A stretch of DNA of 64,000 bases from Calditrichia bacterium (GCA_028284905.1 JANQQU010000043.1:310001-374000), one strand, 5' to 3'; shown: positions 44,605 to 53,721, counted from the stretch's first letter. The notes: a model not told the origin generated them from the letters alone. Made by a program: numbers and translations.

Positions 44605-45597
44605 ATGGAATACCGGTTTTTGGGAAATACAGGGGTAAAGGTCTCGGCGCTGTGCTTTGGCACAATGTCCTTTGGGGGAAAAGCTGATGAGGATATGTCC
44701 GGAAAAATGTTTCACCGCTGCCGGGAGGTTGGCATCAACTTTTTTGATTGCGCCAATATCTATGAAGGGGGGCGCTCCGAACAGATTCTTGGCAAGCTGA
44801 TTGCCGATTGCCGGGATGAAATCGTGTTAACCAGTAAAGCCTATTTCCCCACCGGAGAAGATGTCAATGCGCGCGGAGCGAGTCGTCGGCACATTCGACA
44901 GGCGCTAGAAGAAAGTTTACGCCGCCTCGGGACGGATTACATCGACCTTTATTTCATTCACCGATTTGATGACAAGACGCCACTGGAAGAAACCCTGAAG
45001 GCGCTGGATGATGCCACGCGTCAAGGGAAGATTTTATACATCGGTGCCAGCAATTTTGCTGCCTGGCAAGTTGCCAAAGCGTTGGGTATTTCGGCAAGGG
45101 AAGGTTGGCAGCGATTCGAATGTATTCAGCCAATGTATAACCTGGTAAAGCGGCAGGCAGAAGTAGAAATATTACCGATGGCACAGTCCGAGAATGTCGC
45201 TGTTATTCCCTATAGTCCTTTGGGCGGCGGCCTCCTGACAGGGAAGTATGGCGTCGGAAAACGACCGGCGGAAGGACGATTGGTAGACAACAAAATGTAT
45301 GGTGTCCGCTACAGCGACGATTGGATGTATAAAACTGCCCAGGATTTTGATGCGTTGGCAAAGGAGTTGAATTGCGCCCCGGCAGCGCTGGCAGTCGCCT
45401 GGGTGGGCAGCCATCCGGCAGTGACAGCGCCGATTATTGGCGCCAGCAATGTGACCCAACTGGAGGATTCTCTCGCTTCCCTCGATGTTGAAATGACCCC
45501 GGCACTCCGTGAGAAGGTTTCGGCACTGTCTCCGGAACCGGCGCCAGCTACAGATCGTAACGAAGAACGATCGTCAGTTTCATTGAATAAACGATAA
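44605..45597 (+). CDS. Aldo/keto reductase
   Basis: A 330-residue NADPH-dependent aldo/keto reductase of the AKR7/AKR11-like group. The tetrad is visible: Asp and Tyr in FFDCANIYEGGRSEQILGK, Lys in VLTSKAYFP, and His in YFIHRFDD. The family's GASNFAAWQVAKA, PYSPLGGGLLTGKY and PIIGASNVTQLEDSL mark the substrate and cofactor regions. It reduces aldehydes or ketones; the physiological substrate is unknown. A GGGAG site overlaps the end of the preceding methyltransferase gene. Confidence 0.93.
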   Translation: MEYRFLGNTGVKVSALCFGTMSFGGKADEDMSGKMFHRCREVGINFFDCANIYEGGRSEQILGKLIADCRDEIVLTSKAYFPTGEDVNARGASRRHIRQALEESLRRLGTDYIDLYFIHRFDDKTPLEETLKALDDATRQGKILYIGASNFAAWQVAKALGISAREGWQRFECIQPMYNLVKRQAEVEILPMAQSENVAVIPYSPLGGGLLTGKYGVGKRPAEGRLVDNKMYGVRYSDDWMYKTAQDFDALAKELNCAPAALAVAWVGSHPAVTAPIIGASNVTQLEDSLASLDVEMTPALREKVSALSPEPAPATDRNEERSSVSLNKR

Positions 45598-45618
45598 TTG
45601 ACTTTAACGGATAATGCC

Positions 45619-46206
45619 ATGCTGTTAGATGCTCTGAAAAAAATCCCATTTAAAAGGCTACTGCTGGAAATCGCTTCTGTTGTATTTGCCGTGCTACTGG
45701 CACTCGGCGTAAATGAGTGGCGAAAAAATCTGGAAAATGAACATTTGTCTCAACAGGCGCTGAAAAATATTGTCCAGGAAATAGAAGCGAATAAATCGGA
45801 TATAGTAAATGGACTGGCCGAACATAAGCGGTTGAGTAGCTACCTGGATTCAACCTTAAAGGCATACAACAATATGCCGAAAGAAAATGTAAAAACTGTG
45901 AAGAAATCTTTCCGTTTTAGCTACGAACATAGCGTTCTGAATAACACTGCCTGGAATAGCGCACAAATTACCCAGGCAGTGAAATTCATGGATTATGAAA
46001 CTATTTCAACCTTGTCGACGATTTATGAACTGCAGGCGATTTATAAAGACCATGGCAAAGAAGTGATCGCCGCAATGGGGAAAGTTGCCTTTCATGAAGC
46101 CGAATTCAAGCCATTTCTAAAGGCAAATATTTTTAACGTAAGAATCTCGATCAATATTGAGGAAAGCTTAATTGAAGCCTATGATGCTTTTCTGGCAGAG
46201 AAGTAA
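45619..46206 (+). CDS. Hypothetical membrane-anchored protein
   Basis: A 195-residue protein with one N-terminal transmembrane helix (LLLEIASVVFAVLLALGVNEW) and a mostly helical, charged remainder. The pattern of a short basic N terminus, a single helix ending in NEW and then a coiled region recalls DUF6090-like FCB proteins. The ATG at 45619 is preferred over an earlier in-frame ACT/TTG-type start. It follows the aldo/keto reductase by 21 bases. No function can be assigned. Confidence 0.7.
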   Translation: MLLDALKKIPFKRLLLEIASVVFAVLLALGVNEWRKNLENEHLSQQALKNIVQEIEANKSDIVNGLAEHKRLSSYLDSTLKAYNNMPKENVKTVKKSFRFSYEHSVLNNTAWNSAQITQAVKFMDYETISTLSTIYELQAIYKDHGKEVIAAMGKVAFHEAEFKPFLKANIFNVRISINIEESLIEAYDAFLAEK

Positions 46207-46258
46207 GAGGCTGAACCATCCTTGATATTAATATCATCCTGAAAAAGTGGGGAGAAAG

Positions 46259-46915
46259 ATGAAAACTGTTTTATTCAGATTTGCTGTTATCTTATTAATC
46301 TTTTCTGGTTGTGCGCAACATAGCGGTTACAATACAGCCCGCTTTCGGGAAAGAGCATACGATACTGGACAGATTGCATTGACTTCGAATGGATTAAGTG
46401 CCGCAGAAGTTGCTGCTATTACCCGAACTAAGCCACCGCAAAGTTTCCCCATAGATGTCTCCGTTATTTTGATAAAAGACGGATTTGTTTCCAATGAAAT
46501 GGAGCAGTTGCTGTTGTCTGCGGTGATTGATTCTTTAAAGGTAAGCGAAAAGATTGACCGGGTTGTCCCCATACCTAAATTTTTATTGCCTCAGCAAGTC
46601 AACTTTGCAGCGATTCAGGAATTAGGTATTCGTACCTTGACGGAATATGTCGCTGTTTTAGTGCTCGATGCTGATGCACTTTTTAAATCTACCAAAATTG
46701 TTGACTCTAAATTCAGGGTTTCCTCGACAATTGATTTTATTTTAGTGGATGCGCAAACGACAGCGATTATGGCTTCGGATCGTTTACTTTCGACAAAGGA
46801 GTATTCTGAAAGTCTTTTCAAAACCGGTGAGGGGGAATTGGCACAAAAGGAAGTGTTCTCTGAACAGGGAGGCTTACTTGGGGAAAAAATAGCCGGCTTG
46901 TTTTCCGGGCAGTAA
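46259..46915 (+). CDS. Putative lipoprotein of unknown function
   Basis: A 218-residue protein with a lipobox (IFSGC at about residue 21) and no recognised domain. The mature part is mixed alpha/beta, with paired segments VSVILIKDGFVSNEMEQLL and EYVAVLVLDADALF that resemble the two-strand core of GNA1162/CsgG-like lipoproteins. It may belong to a distant class of outer-membrane lipoproteins that sense or transport. GGGGAG precedes the ATG at 46259. It precedes the copper-cluster genes by about 80 bases. Confidence 0.7.
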   Translation: MKTVLFRFAVILLIFSGCAQHSGYNTARFRERAYDTGQIALTSNGLSAAEVAAITRTKPPQSFPIDVSVILIKDGFVSNEMEQLLLSAVIDSLKVSEKIDRVVPIPKFLLPQQVNFAAIQELGIRTLTEYVAVLVLDADALFKSTKIVDSKFRVSSTIDFILVDAQTTAIMASDRLLSTKEYSESLFKTGEGELAQKEVFSEQGGLLGEKIAGLFSGQ

Positions 46916-46993
46916 ACTAAAATCAGCTATCTGAAAAGGAACATTTGTAATATTGCCGCGGTTATAAAACAACGACGATAAATTTTAAAAAAA

Positions 46994-47476
46994 ATGGCGA
47001 CCTGCACAATGAATCTTCTGAAGAAAATATTTTGCCTGCTACTGCTTTGCCAGTTTTTAGTGCTGGAAAATGCTGCGATGGCATTATGGTTCTGTGCTTG
47101 TAATAAACCGCAAGAAGAAATGATGGAAATGTCTGGTGAATGCTGCAAAGCTAGTACCGATGGAAGCAAGGAAGAAACGAACTTCCCAAAAGAACAGACG
47201 CCGGTTTATGGCGAGCCATTTACTGCCTCAGCGTATACTTCTTCTGCTGAATTTTGTGCGCCAGGTTGTGATCCTTTTAAATTCCAACGGTTTATTTATT
47301 TGGCAGCAGAAGGGAAGGTGCCGTATAAGTTTTTCCCCGCCGAAAGCATTTATTCTCAAACGCCAACATCTGATACGGTTCATTGGAAAATATCTAATTA
47401 CAAAAATAGTACTAACGCTCAAAAAGCGGCAAATCCCCCTCCCTTATACCTTAGGAATCAGGCTTTCCTGATTTGA
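46994..47476 (+). CDS. HYC_CC_PP-like small secreted cysteine-rich protein
   Basis: A 160-residue protein with an N-terminal signal/transmembrane helix. The order WFCAC, then ECC, then CAPGC, then NPPPLYLRNQAFLI at the C terminus fits the pattern (His/aromatic-Cys, CysCys, ProPro end) of the HYC_CC_PP family seen in Bacteroidota beside copper-related genes. The match is by motif order only. Cys pairs suggest periplasmic metal binding or disulfides. A later start at 47009 is possible. It precedes the DUF3347 lipoprotein by 150 bases. Confidence 0.6.
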   Translation: MATCTMNLLKKIFCLLLLCQFLVLENAAMALWFCACNKPQEEMMEMSGECCKASTDGSKEETNFPKEQTPVYGEPFTASAYTSSAEFCAPGCDPFKFQRFIYLAAEGKVPYKFFPAESIYSQTPTSDTVHWKISNYKNSTNAQKAANPPPLYLRNQAFLI

Positions 47477-47626
47477 GATTAAATCACTATTGCTTATAGT
47501 TTGTAATAATTCGATCTGGATCGGGAACGAATTGTACATTATTATTACCTGCCTGCAGAAAAGCTGTATGCTTATGCTGTCATGTAAATTTTGATAAATA
47601 TTTTGATTAATCATAAAGGAATGGCA

Positions 47627-48178
47627 ATGAAAAAAATAATGCTGAGTTTAATAATAATTGCCGGTCTTTTCCTGCTGGCTTGTGGTGGTGCGGATGGTGA
47701 AAACAATCGTGGAAATACCATCGTTTCACCTTTTCAGAAAACGTACTCTGGTTTGTTAAATGCATATATTGAATTAAAAGATGCGTTGGTCGCTGCCGAT
47801 AAGGTGTTGGCTGATAAAAAGATAGAAGACCTTCGATCTGCACTGAGCAGCCTGGAAAATATATCCGGCAGTGATGTGGTAAATGCCTGGAAGGGAAATT
47901 TAGATACGCTGAAAATGGCCCTGACAGAAGCTACATCAGCGGGAGATGTTGAAGCGCAGCGGAAAGCATTTTCTCCCATGTCCGAATCCTTGATATCCAT
48001 GACGCAAAAAGTTGCACCTCCAGGTGAAGAATTGTACGTTCAGAATTGCCCAATGGCTTTTGACTTCGAAGGCGCTAACTGGCTGAGTAATTCCAAAGAA
48101 GTTGTTAACCCCTACTTTGGCGACAAGATGCTCAATTGTGGTAGCGTTACCGCTACGATCGAAAAAGCGAAGGAGTAA
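47627..48178 (+). CDS. DUF3347 domain lipoprotein
   Basis: A 183-residue lipoprotein (lipobox FLLACGG near residue 20). A helical stretch (LLNAYIELKDALVAADKVLA) is followed by a C-terminal segment YVQNCPMAFDFEGANWLSN, then NPYFGDKMLNCG. The Cys-Pro-Met and 'PYxGxKMxxCG' pattern marks DUF3347, found in CusB-type copper efflux adaptors and stand-alone FCB proteins. The Met and Cys residues may bind Cu(I). AAAGGA precedes the start at 47627. It is coupled to the Spy-like gene (3-base gap). Confidence 0.8.
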   Translation: MKKIMLSLIIIAGLFLLACGGADGENNRGNTIVSPFQKTYSGLLNAYIELKDALVAADKVLADKKIEDLRSALSSLENISGSDVVNAWKGNLDTLKMALTEATSAGDVEAQRKAFSPMSESLISMTQKVAPPGEELYVQNCPMAFDFEGANWLSNSKEVVNPYFGDKMLNCGSVTATIEKAKE

Positions 48179-48181
48179 GCG

Positions 48182-48733
48182 ATGAAGAACATACGCTGGA
48201 TTCATCTGTCGCTGCTCCTTCTATTCGCTGGCTCGTCAATATTGGCGCAGACCCACACATCGCCTTATGCCGGGGAAGAAGCGCGGTCAATTAAATCCCT
48301 TTCCGATGCCCGGGTGAAAGGCTACCTGAGCGGCGCGGGAATGGGCTTTGCAAAGGCTGCGGAGCTCAATCATTACCCGGGACCAAAGCATGTGCTGGAG
48401 TTGCAAGGCGCCCTTGAATTAACGCCAAAACAGATCGAGGCAACCAAGGCAAGTATGACAAGAATGAAATCTGTTGCTGTTAAACTGGGTGCAAATATTG
48501 TCGAAAGAGAAAGACTACTGAATGAAATGTTTGCCGAAGGTGGGAAGTCTCCTTCAGAAATTAAAATGATTGTTGATGAAATAGCAGCCCTGGAAGGGGA
48601 GTTGCGTTTTGCTCATCTGAATGCGCATATGGAAATGGTTGATATTCTAAGCGAGGCGCAAATCAGGCACTACGATCAACTGCGTGGATATAGCAATGCC
48701 GATCATTCGAAGTCGAAGCAGATGAAACATTAG
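48182..48733 (+). CDS. Spy/CpxP-like periplasmic protein
   Basis: A 183-residue protein with a signal peptide ending SILAQ and a helical body. It has two LTxxQ-like motifs, LELTPKQIEATKASM near residue 80 and ILSEAQIRHYDQLRGY near 157, the hallmark of the Spy/CpxP chaperone and the related heavy-metal-resistance family. Such proteins bind unfolded protein or metal in the periplasm and are induced by envelope or copper/zinc stress. The C terminus is His/Lys-rich (HSKSKQMKH). It lies between the DUF3347 lipoprotein and YqaA, supporting a metal-stress operon. Confidence 0.75.
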   Translation: MKNIRWIHLSLLLLFAGSSILAQTHTSPYAGEEARSIKSLSDARVKGYLSGAGMGFAKAAELNHYPGPKHVLELQGALELTPKQIEATKASMTRMKSVAVKLGANIVERERLLNEMFAEGGKSPSEIKMIVDEIAALEGELRFAHLNAHMEMVDILSEAQIRHYDQLRGYSNADHSKSKQMKH

Positions 48734-48741
48734 ACTCGGCA

Positions 48742-49188
48742 ATGGAACTTCTCGCAGATTTTGGTTATTGGGGACTCTTTCTCTCCGGATTCCTGGCCGG
48801 TTCAATATTACCGGCCAGTTCCGAAGCGGTTTTGTTAATTCTGGCAAGTTATGGATATCAACCACTGGGATTGCTTGCTTTTGCTACAGCAGGCAATGTC
48901 CTCGGCGCAGTTTTTAATTTCTGGATTGGCTGGCAGAGCAAAACCTTTTTGCTGGAAAAAGTCCTCCGTATGCCGAAATCAGCAATTGATGCAGCACTGG
49001 CACGGTCCCAAAAATATGGTGTTTGGGCAATGCTTTTTGCCTGGATGCCCGTTATTGGAGATCCATTGACGATTGTCGCCGGCGTCATCCGGATGAATTT
49101 CTGGATCTTTCTGGTTCTGGTGACGATTGGTAAGTTTGCCCGCTACTATGTCCTGCTAAATGGATACGAATTGATTTTCGGACAATAA
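48742..49188 (+). CDS. YqaA family (DedA-like) membrane protein
   Basis: A 148-residue membrane protein of the SNARE-associated/DedA superfamily, YqaA branch. It opens with GYWGLFLSGFLAGSILPASSEAVLL and ends with IGDPLTIVAGVIRMNFW and GKFARYYVL; about four helices. DedA-family proteins handle phospholipid flipping, but YqaA function is unknown. It follows the Spy-like gene by eight bases and ends at a terminator. Confidence 0.88.
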   Translation: MELLADFGYWGLFLSGFLAGSILPASSEAVLLILASYGYQPLGLLAFATAGNVLGAVFNFWIGWQSKTFLLEKVLRMPKSAIDAALARSQKYGVWAMLFAWMPVIGDPLTIVAGVIRMNFWIFLVLVTIGKFARYYVLLNGYELIFGQ

Positions 49189-49220
49189 AAAAGGCGCTGT
49201 TTCAATTAACAGCGCCTTTT
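49189..49220. terminator. Bidirectional intrinsic terminator
   Basis: A perfect 13-bp stem (49189-49201 with 49208-49220, six-base loop) has an A run on one arm and a T run on the other. It separates the convergent yqaA-type and cytochrome genes. Confidence 0.9.
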
Positions 49221-49249
49221 CTTTGTACTTAAGAAGAAGCGATAATCGG

Positions 49250-51190
49250 TTACTTCAAAAAGACCAATTTACTGGAAGTTTGCCGTAATAATCCGCTGGT
49301 GAGTTCTCTGTTCGTTGCAACGACAATGTAGATCCCGCTACTCACCGAAACCTGCTGTGCATTGCTGCCATCCCAACGAAAATAATGGTTGCCCGAAGGC
49401 AGAAGCTCATTGGATAGGGTGGTAACATGTTCTCCCAGTAAATTATAAACATCCAGGGAGAAGTTACCGGGTGTTGCAAGATTCACCGCAATGGTTGTTG
49501 CCGGGTTAAATGGATTTGGATAGGCGCTCATTAATAGTGGCGATTCAGGTAGATTCTCCGGGGTAGGGGAGAATGTTAAACCTACCGGCAGAATATCAAA
49601 TGAGAGAGAATCTAGGGTGACCGGTCTTTTGTCCGCTTGTTGATAATAGCTCAAAAATGAATCGATTTCCGTACTGCTGTATTGTGACATATGCTGGATA
49701 TCCGCAGGATCTACGGATTGATAATAAAACTTCACATCTACATCATAAACTTCACTTTGTGTCAGGTTGGAAATTTGATAGCTGATCGTATCAGTCGCGG
49801 TTCCCTGGAATTCTCCGCTACGATTAAAGTTCCCATCCTGTAGCGCATCTCCGTAAACCGCAATAGAATCATAGTGTAAGCCTTCGCTGGAGAATCCTTC
49901 CGGGGGCAAGCGATTGTCTTTCAGATAGCCAGCCATTCGGAGCAAAGTAAAAGTAGGTTTATCATTAACATCTTTCATTATCGCCTGATATATCTGCACT
50001 TGATCATCACTGCTTAGAACGCTATGGTGTGGTTCATATGGAGCGCCTTCATCCAGAATCTCCCCGCTGTTCGCATCCCACTCGCCGCTCTCAAATAATG
50101 TCGTCCCGGCATTATCAGAAAGCTTGAAATAGGCCCACATGCGTCTGCTGGGATAGCCGGTAGGTAGCTTGTGCCCGCTTTTATTTTTCACGGCAACATC
50201 GACTTGTAAAGTGGTGCTGTTTAGCCAGCGATAACTGTTCGATATCTCAATTGTTTCTCTTTGCAGTAATTTCATCGTGCGGGCGATAGTGCTGTCGAAA
50301 TGAACCGGCTCAGCAGTTACTCCTAAGCTGGAAGCGTGAGACTTTAGCATCTTTAGCATAAAAACATTGCCCCCGACAAAGTAGTGCTTGTAGAAGGGCT
50401 GTCTTGCGGAGATATAATCAGGCTCATTGGAAATCGTTACCGGAAAATCTATCGCCGGTACATGGCAGTTTTGACATTGAACATCCATTGCCGGATATAT
50501 ACTGTTTTTCCATTCCAGGTAGGGGGTTTGCTCCGGCGCTTCGCCGACAATTTGGCCGTTGTAATCTATTGTCGGTGTAAATAAAGTGTGGCAAGTTGCG
50601 CAATGCTCGGATTGAAGCATATGCGGACCATACGTCGGCACATACGAAACATTGGTAACCATGCTTTGCGGGGATTGCGGATCCGGATAGGGCCCATAGA
50701 TTTGCCGCCAATTTTCGATAACATAGCCGCCACTGAAACTGCTGCCGTCACCAAAATTAACATCCTGGATTTGATGGCAGACCGTACAGGTGACGCCATC
50801 CATTGCCAGGGTGTCCTGCTTAAGCGCTTCAAGGCTGATCATTTGTCCCAGCTCTTCTGCTTCCCGATGACCAACCGGTGCATGGCAGGTTGCGCATTCA
50901 TCTTCAATGAATTCCTGAAACTGGGGATTCTCAGCAACTTCTGCAGTCACTTTTGCCTGCCAATAAGGGTCCTTGGCGGAATTTGCCATCATGGTAGAAC
51001 GCCACAGCGTTACCGGGGATATATCGCTGCTGTCTGGCCCTAAAAGGGCGCTGGTGTTCGGAGGGCCTGGTGCATGGCAACTTTCGCAATTACCGGAGCC
51101 ACTAAAAATCGTTGATGTTTGTGTCGGTAAATCCTGGGCTGAAATAGTAAAACTAAAAGCAATTAAAAAAAACAGGTAACGAAGTCTCAT
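49250..51190 (-). CDS. Secreted pentaheme cytochrome c with C-terminal sorting domain
   Basis: A 646-residue protein. A signal peptide (ending ISAQ) is followed by five CxxCH heme sites at Cys35, 99, 135, 197 and 239 (CESCH, CATCH, CTVCH, CATCH, CQNCH), all in the N-terminal 250 residues. This cytochrome c554/hydroxylamine-like arrangement implies five covalent hemes. A central beta-rich domain (NKSGHKLPTGYPSRRMWAYF) may have electron-transfer or binding roles. It ends with YPNPFNPATTI and SGIYIVVA, the sorting domain of type IX-like export. It is therefore probably a surface-exposed electron carrier. The start is ATG at 51190. Confidence 0.93.
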   Translation of the reverse strand: MRLRYLFFLIAFSFTISAQDLPTQTSTIFSGSGNCESCHAPGPPNTSALLGPDSSDISPVTLWRSTMMANSAKDPYWQAKVTAEVAENPQFQEFIEDECATCHAPVGHREAEELGQMISLEALKQDTLAMDGVTCTVCHQIQDVNFGDGSSFSGGYVIENWRQIYGPYPDPQSPQSMVTNVSYVPTYGPHMLQSEHCATCHTLFTPTIDYNGQIVGEAPEQTPYLEWKNSIYPAMDVQCQNCHVPAIDFPVTISNEPDYISARQPFYKHYFVGGNVFMLKMLKSHASSLGVTAEPVHFDSTIARTMKLLQRETIEISNSYRWLNSTTLQVDVAVKNKSGHKLPTGYPSRRMWAYFKLSDNAGTTLFESGEWDANSGEILDEGAPYEPHHSVLSSDDQVQIYQAIMKDVNDKPTFTLLRMAGYLKDNRLPPEGFSSEGLHYDSIAVYGDALQDGNFNRSGEFQGTATDTISYQISNLTQSEVYDVDVKFYYQSVDPADIQHMSQYSSTEIDSFLSYYQQADKRPVTLDSLSFDILPVGLTFSPTPENLPESPLLMSAYPNPFNPATTIAVNLATPGNFSLDVYNLLGEHVTTLSNELLPSGNHYFRWDGSNAQQVSVSSGIYIVVATNRELTSGLLRQTSSKLVFLK

Positions 51191-51265
51191 AAAATTTTCT
51201 CCCTAACAATTGAATCATTCGATAGGCGCTATAGGTGTAAAAGTATTGGTGTGCGGGAAAACAGA

Positions 51266-52465
51266 CTACTTGTCTATGGCAATATCCGCCACCAATGGCA
51301 GATGATCTGAAATTCGCATCTTGTTCCATTTCGGAAGCGAGCGGACATGCGGTGCGGTGTAAGGCGGTTTGCCTGCCTGAATTACGTTCATCCGCCGTCC
51401 GGCGAGCCAATCCAGTCGCATATCAAGTTTCCCTTCCCAGGGAGCGAGAATGCGAGTCACTATCTTGAATAAAATTCCCGGCAAATATTTCTTGGTTTTT
51501 ATGTTTAATGTTCGTTCAAAAATGTCGTAACTCAGCGTTGGTGAAGAATCATTGTAGCGGTTATAATTAAATCCATACTGGCGTAAAGTATGGAATAATG
51601 GCTTCTCAAAAAAGCGATCCGGCGTCATATAATGCGCAATACTCTTTCTCGTTCCCAGGAAAAACAATTTGTAGAGAAAGCTGAAGAACAGTCGCCATTT
51701 GTTACTTAAATTGTATGTATGTGTATTAAAATCGCCGCCGATAATTTGCCCTTTTGCAGTTGATTCATTTAAAGCGATTAGAATTTCCTCCAGTTGGGCA
51801 GCTCGATTCTTTGCGGAGGTTTTCAGATCCAGATGGCAGGTCGCGAAGTCATATTCCTGTTTGCCGATCTTGATCTTGCAAATAATTCCCCGGCGATTTC
51901 CTAATTGTTTTTCCAGGGAATTAAAACAGTCGTTTGGTGTCGGCAGATCCACTGTTTTACAGGAAATAAGTTTGTGCCGGGTCAGTATTGCGCTGCCATG
52001 CAAAGAAAGGGTGTTTTTAACATCATGCATCTGTTCCCCTTCATCGCCTTTTGCCAAAACTAAAAAGGAGTTAGCAAAACAATAGTTCATTACAAGGGCG
52101 TCGGCAATTTCCCGGGCAATGTTGTAATTACCGCTTCTCCCCATGCCAATATCAACTTCCGTTAATAGTAATACATCTGCATCTGCCAATACCCTGTCAT
52201 TTTTTAGGATATGAATAATTCCCTCAAGATTAATACCGCGCTCTATATTCCAGGCGACGACGCGAATGGTTGGTTTCTCGGGAGGCGCCGGACGATGATT
52301 TTGCCACTCAATGCCACTCTGGATGGCATCAAGCTCCGCTGCATTTTTCCGGTAAAGTTCGGAGCTTTTTAGCTGCCGGCAGGTACGATAAGATATCATT
52401 TCCGGGAAAAGTGGATTGAGATCGTGCCGGATATATTTTTCGTCGCAGTCAATCTGGTAAAGCAT
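51266..52465 (-). CDS. Endonuclease/exonuclease/phosphatase family protein
   Basis: A 399-residue EEP-superfamily protein. The metal-binding VVAWNIERGIN (about residue 78), LLTEVDIG, GGDFNTH and the terminal RISDHLPLV give the Asn, Glu, Asp-x-Asn and Ser-Asp-His elements of the DNase I/nSMase fold. The N-terminal ~75 residues (Tyr/Arg-rich, beginning LYQIDCDEKYIRHDLNPLF) are additional and unassigned. The substrate could be nucleic acid, phospholipid or phosphoinositide. No signal peptide is evident. It lies upstream of the cytochrome gene on the same strand with a 75-base gap. Confidence 0.85.
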   Translation of the reverse strand: MLYQIDCDEKYIRHDLNPLFPEMISYRTCRQLKSSELYRKNAAELDAIQSGIEWQNHRPAPPEKPTIRVVAWNIERGINLEGIIHILKNDRVLADADVLLLTEVDIGMGRSGNYNIAREIADALVMNYCFANSFLVLAKGDEGEQMHDVKNTLSLHGSAILTRHKLISCKTVDLPTPNDCFNSLEKQLGNRRGIICKIKIGKQEYDFATCHLDLKTSAKNRAAQLEEILIALNESTAKGQIIGGDFNTHTYNLSNKWRLFFSFLYKLFFLGTRKSIAHYMTPDRFFEKPLFHTLRQYGFNYNRYNDSSPTLSYDIFERTLNIKTKKYLPGILFKIVTRILAPWEGKLDMRLDWLAGRRMNVIQAGKPPYTAPHVRSLPKWNKMRISDHLPLVADIAIDK

Positions 52466-52665
52466 ATCTTAAGTTTTGCAGGATCTGTTTTTAAGATTTG
52501 ACATTGAAGATATAAAAGAGTTTATTTTGGTCTGAATTTTATAATCATAATTGATCATAAAAACAACAAGTTTCCACAGTAAAAGTAAAAGAATTCCATA
52601 ACGTTCCCCGTTTTTATATAAGTGCTGTCGATGATCTGCCAATTCAATCACAAGAAGGATTTAAG

Positions 52666-53244
52666 ATGCTTTCTATCTTTCGGATATTTGATACAAGCGA
52701 GAAAAAATATCTAAAATTAACACCGGCAACATTGCGCGATCGTTTTATTGCACAGTTAATTGATGGTATATTTCTTGGTGTCGTCTGTAGCAGTATTCTT
52801 TATATCATGAGTGATGGTAAGGTCTTTAGCATATGGGCAGCGCCTATTTTTCCCGTCTACATCTTAGAAGTCGACAGCGCCTTTATTTCAACTTGGAGCG
52901 ATTTTTGGTGGGGCGGTTACTATGCATCTTTTCGGTTGTTTTATGGAAAAATAATTTATGTTAACTACCCGGCGCCGCTATTGATTGCTATTTATATCGG
53001 TTATTACGTGTTTTTTACATCGATTTACGGACAGACATTAGGGAAGATGTTGAAGCATTTGGTCGTTCTTGATAAAGATAAAGAAGTAGTGTCATTGCGA
53101 ATTACAATGTTGCGCTGGCTGGGTTATTTCGTTACCCTGCTGCCATTCGGAATGGGATTAAAAAAAGCTTTGAGAGAAGATGGTGCACCACTCTGGCATG
53201 ATACACTTAGCAAATCGCAAGTATTGCGGTTTGAGAGGATTTAA
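52666..53244 (+). CDS. RDD family membrane protein
   Basis: A 192-residue membrane protein. The RDD-family landmarks are the Arg-Asp start of the first helix (LRDRFIAQLIDGIFLGVV), GQTLGKMLKHLVVLD, and the closing DGAPLWHDTLSKSQVL. It has about four hydrophobic segments; the middle loop around residues 60-105 is unusually long and aromatic. Some RDD proteins act as Na+(Li+,K+)/H+ antiporters, but most have no known role. An AAGGA site precedes the ATG. Confidence 0.85.
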   Translation: MLSIFRIFDTSEKKYLKLTPATLRDRFIAQLIDGIFLGVVCSSILYIMSDGKVFSIWAAPIFPVYILEVDSAFISTWSDFWWGGYYASFRLFYGKIIYVNYPAPLLIAIYIGYYVFFTSIYGQTLGKMLKHLVVLDKDKEVVSLRITMLRWLGYFVTLLPFGMGLKKALREDGAPLWHDTLSKSQVLRFERI

Positions 53245-53328
53245 GAGCAGATAAATATTTGTTTTTAGCAATATTAGTTGCATTCTTATTTGAAATATAA
53301 CATTTTTGGGAAAAAAGAAAGAGACGGT

Positions 53329-53721
53329 ATGCTGTCAAAACGCGTCAAACAAAAGCTGGGTGTAGTTAAGAAAACTGAATTACTGCTTAAGTTGCTGGAC
53401 GATCCGGGAAGCCTTTCGGAAGAATACAAACGGCTTTCCGCACCGCAGATGCAGGAGTTACGTAGTTTTCTGGAGAAGCAAGTGATGCATTTTTCAGCTT
53501 TGAAAGATGCAGAACCCCTGACGCTTGAAGCGATTAAAAATCGTCTGGAGCCTATCCCGAATTATTATCACAATCAAGATTGCCGGGAGCCGTTAGAAGC
53601 TTGTTTTAATGAAACCTGTCTGGCCTCTAACCCAACCTGTTTCAAGAATAAAATGAACGGGCAATTAACAGTGATATTGGGGCTGCTGGAAAATTATCTT
53701 CACCCTGCCGAACAGCAATAA
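53329..53721 (+). CDS. Hypothetical protein with four spaced cysteines
   Basis: A 130-residue soluble protein: a basic, helical N terminus (VKQKLGVVKKTELLLKLL) and four Cys at residues 85, 92, 97 and 104, spaced symmetrically C-x6-C-x4-C-x6-C. These could bind an Fe-S cluster or zinc, but no known motif fits. The ATG at 53329 is preferred; the frame extends to a TTG at 53278. It follows the RDD gene and precedes the HisI-like gene by about 210 bases. Confidence 0.6.
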   Translation: MLSKRVKQKLGVVKKTELLLKLLDDPGSLSEEYKRLSAPQMQELRSFLEKQVMHFSALKDAEPLTLEAIKNRLEPIPNYYHNQDCREPLEACFNETCLASNPTCFKNKMNGQLTVILGLLENYLHPAEQQ

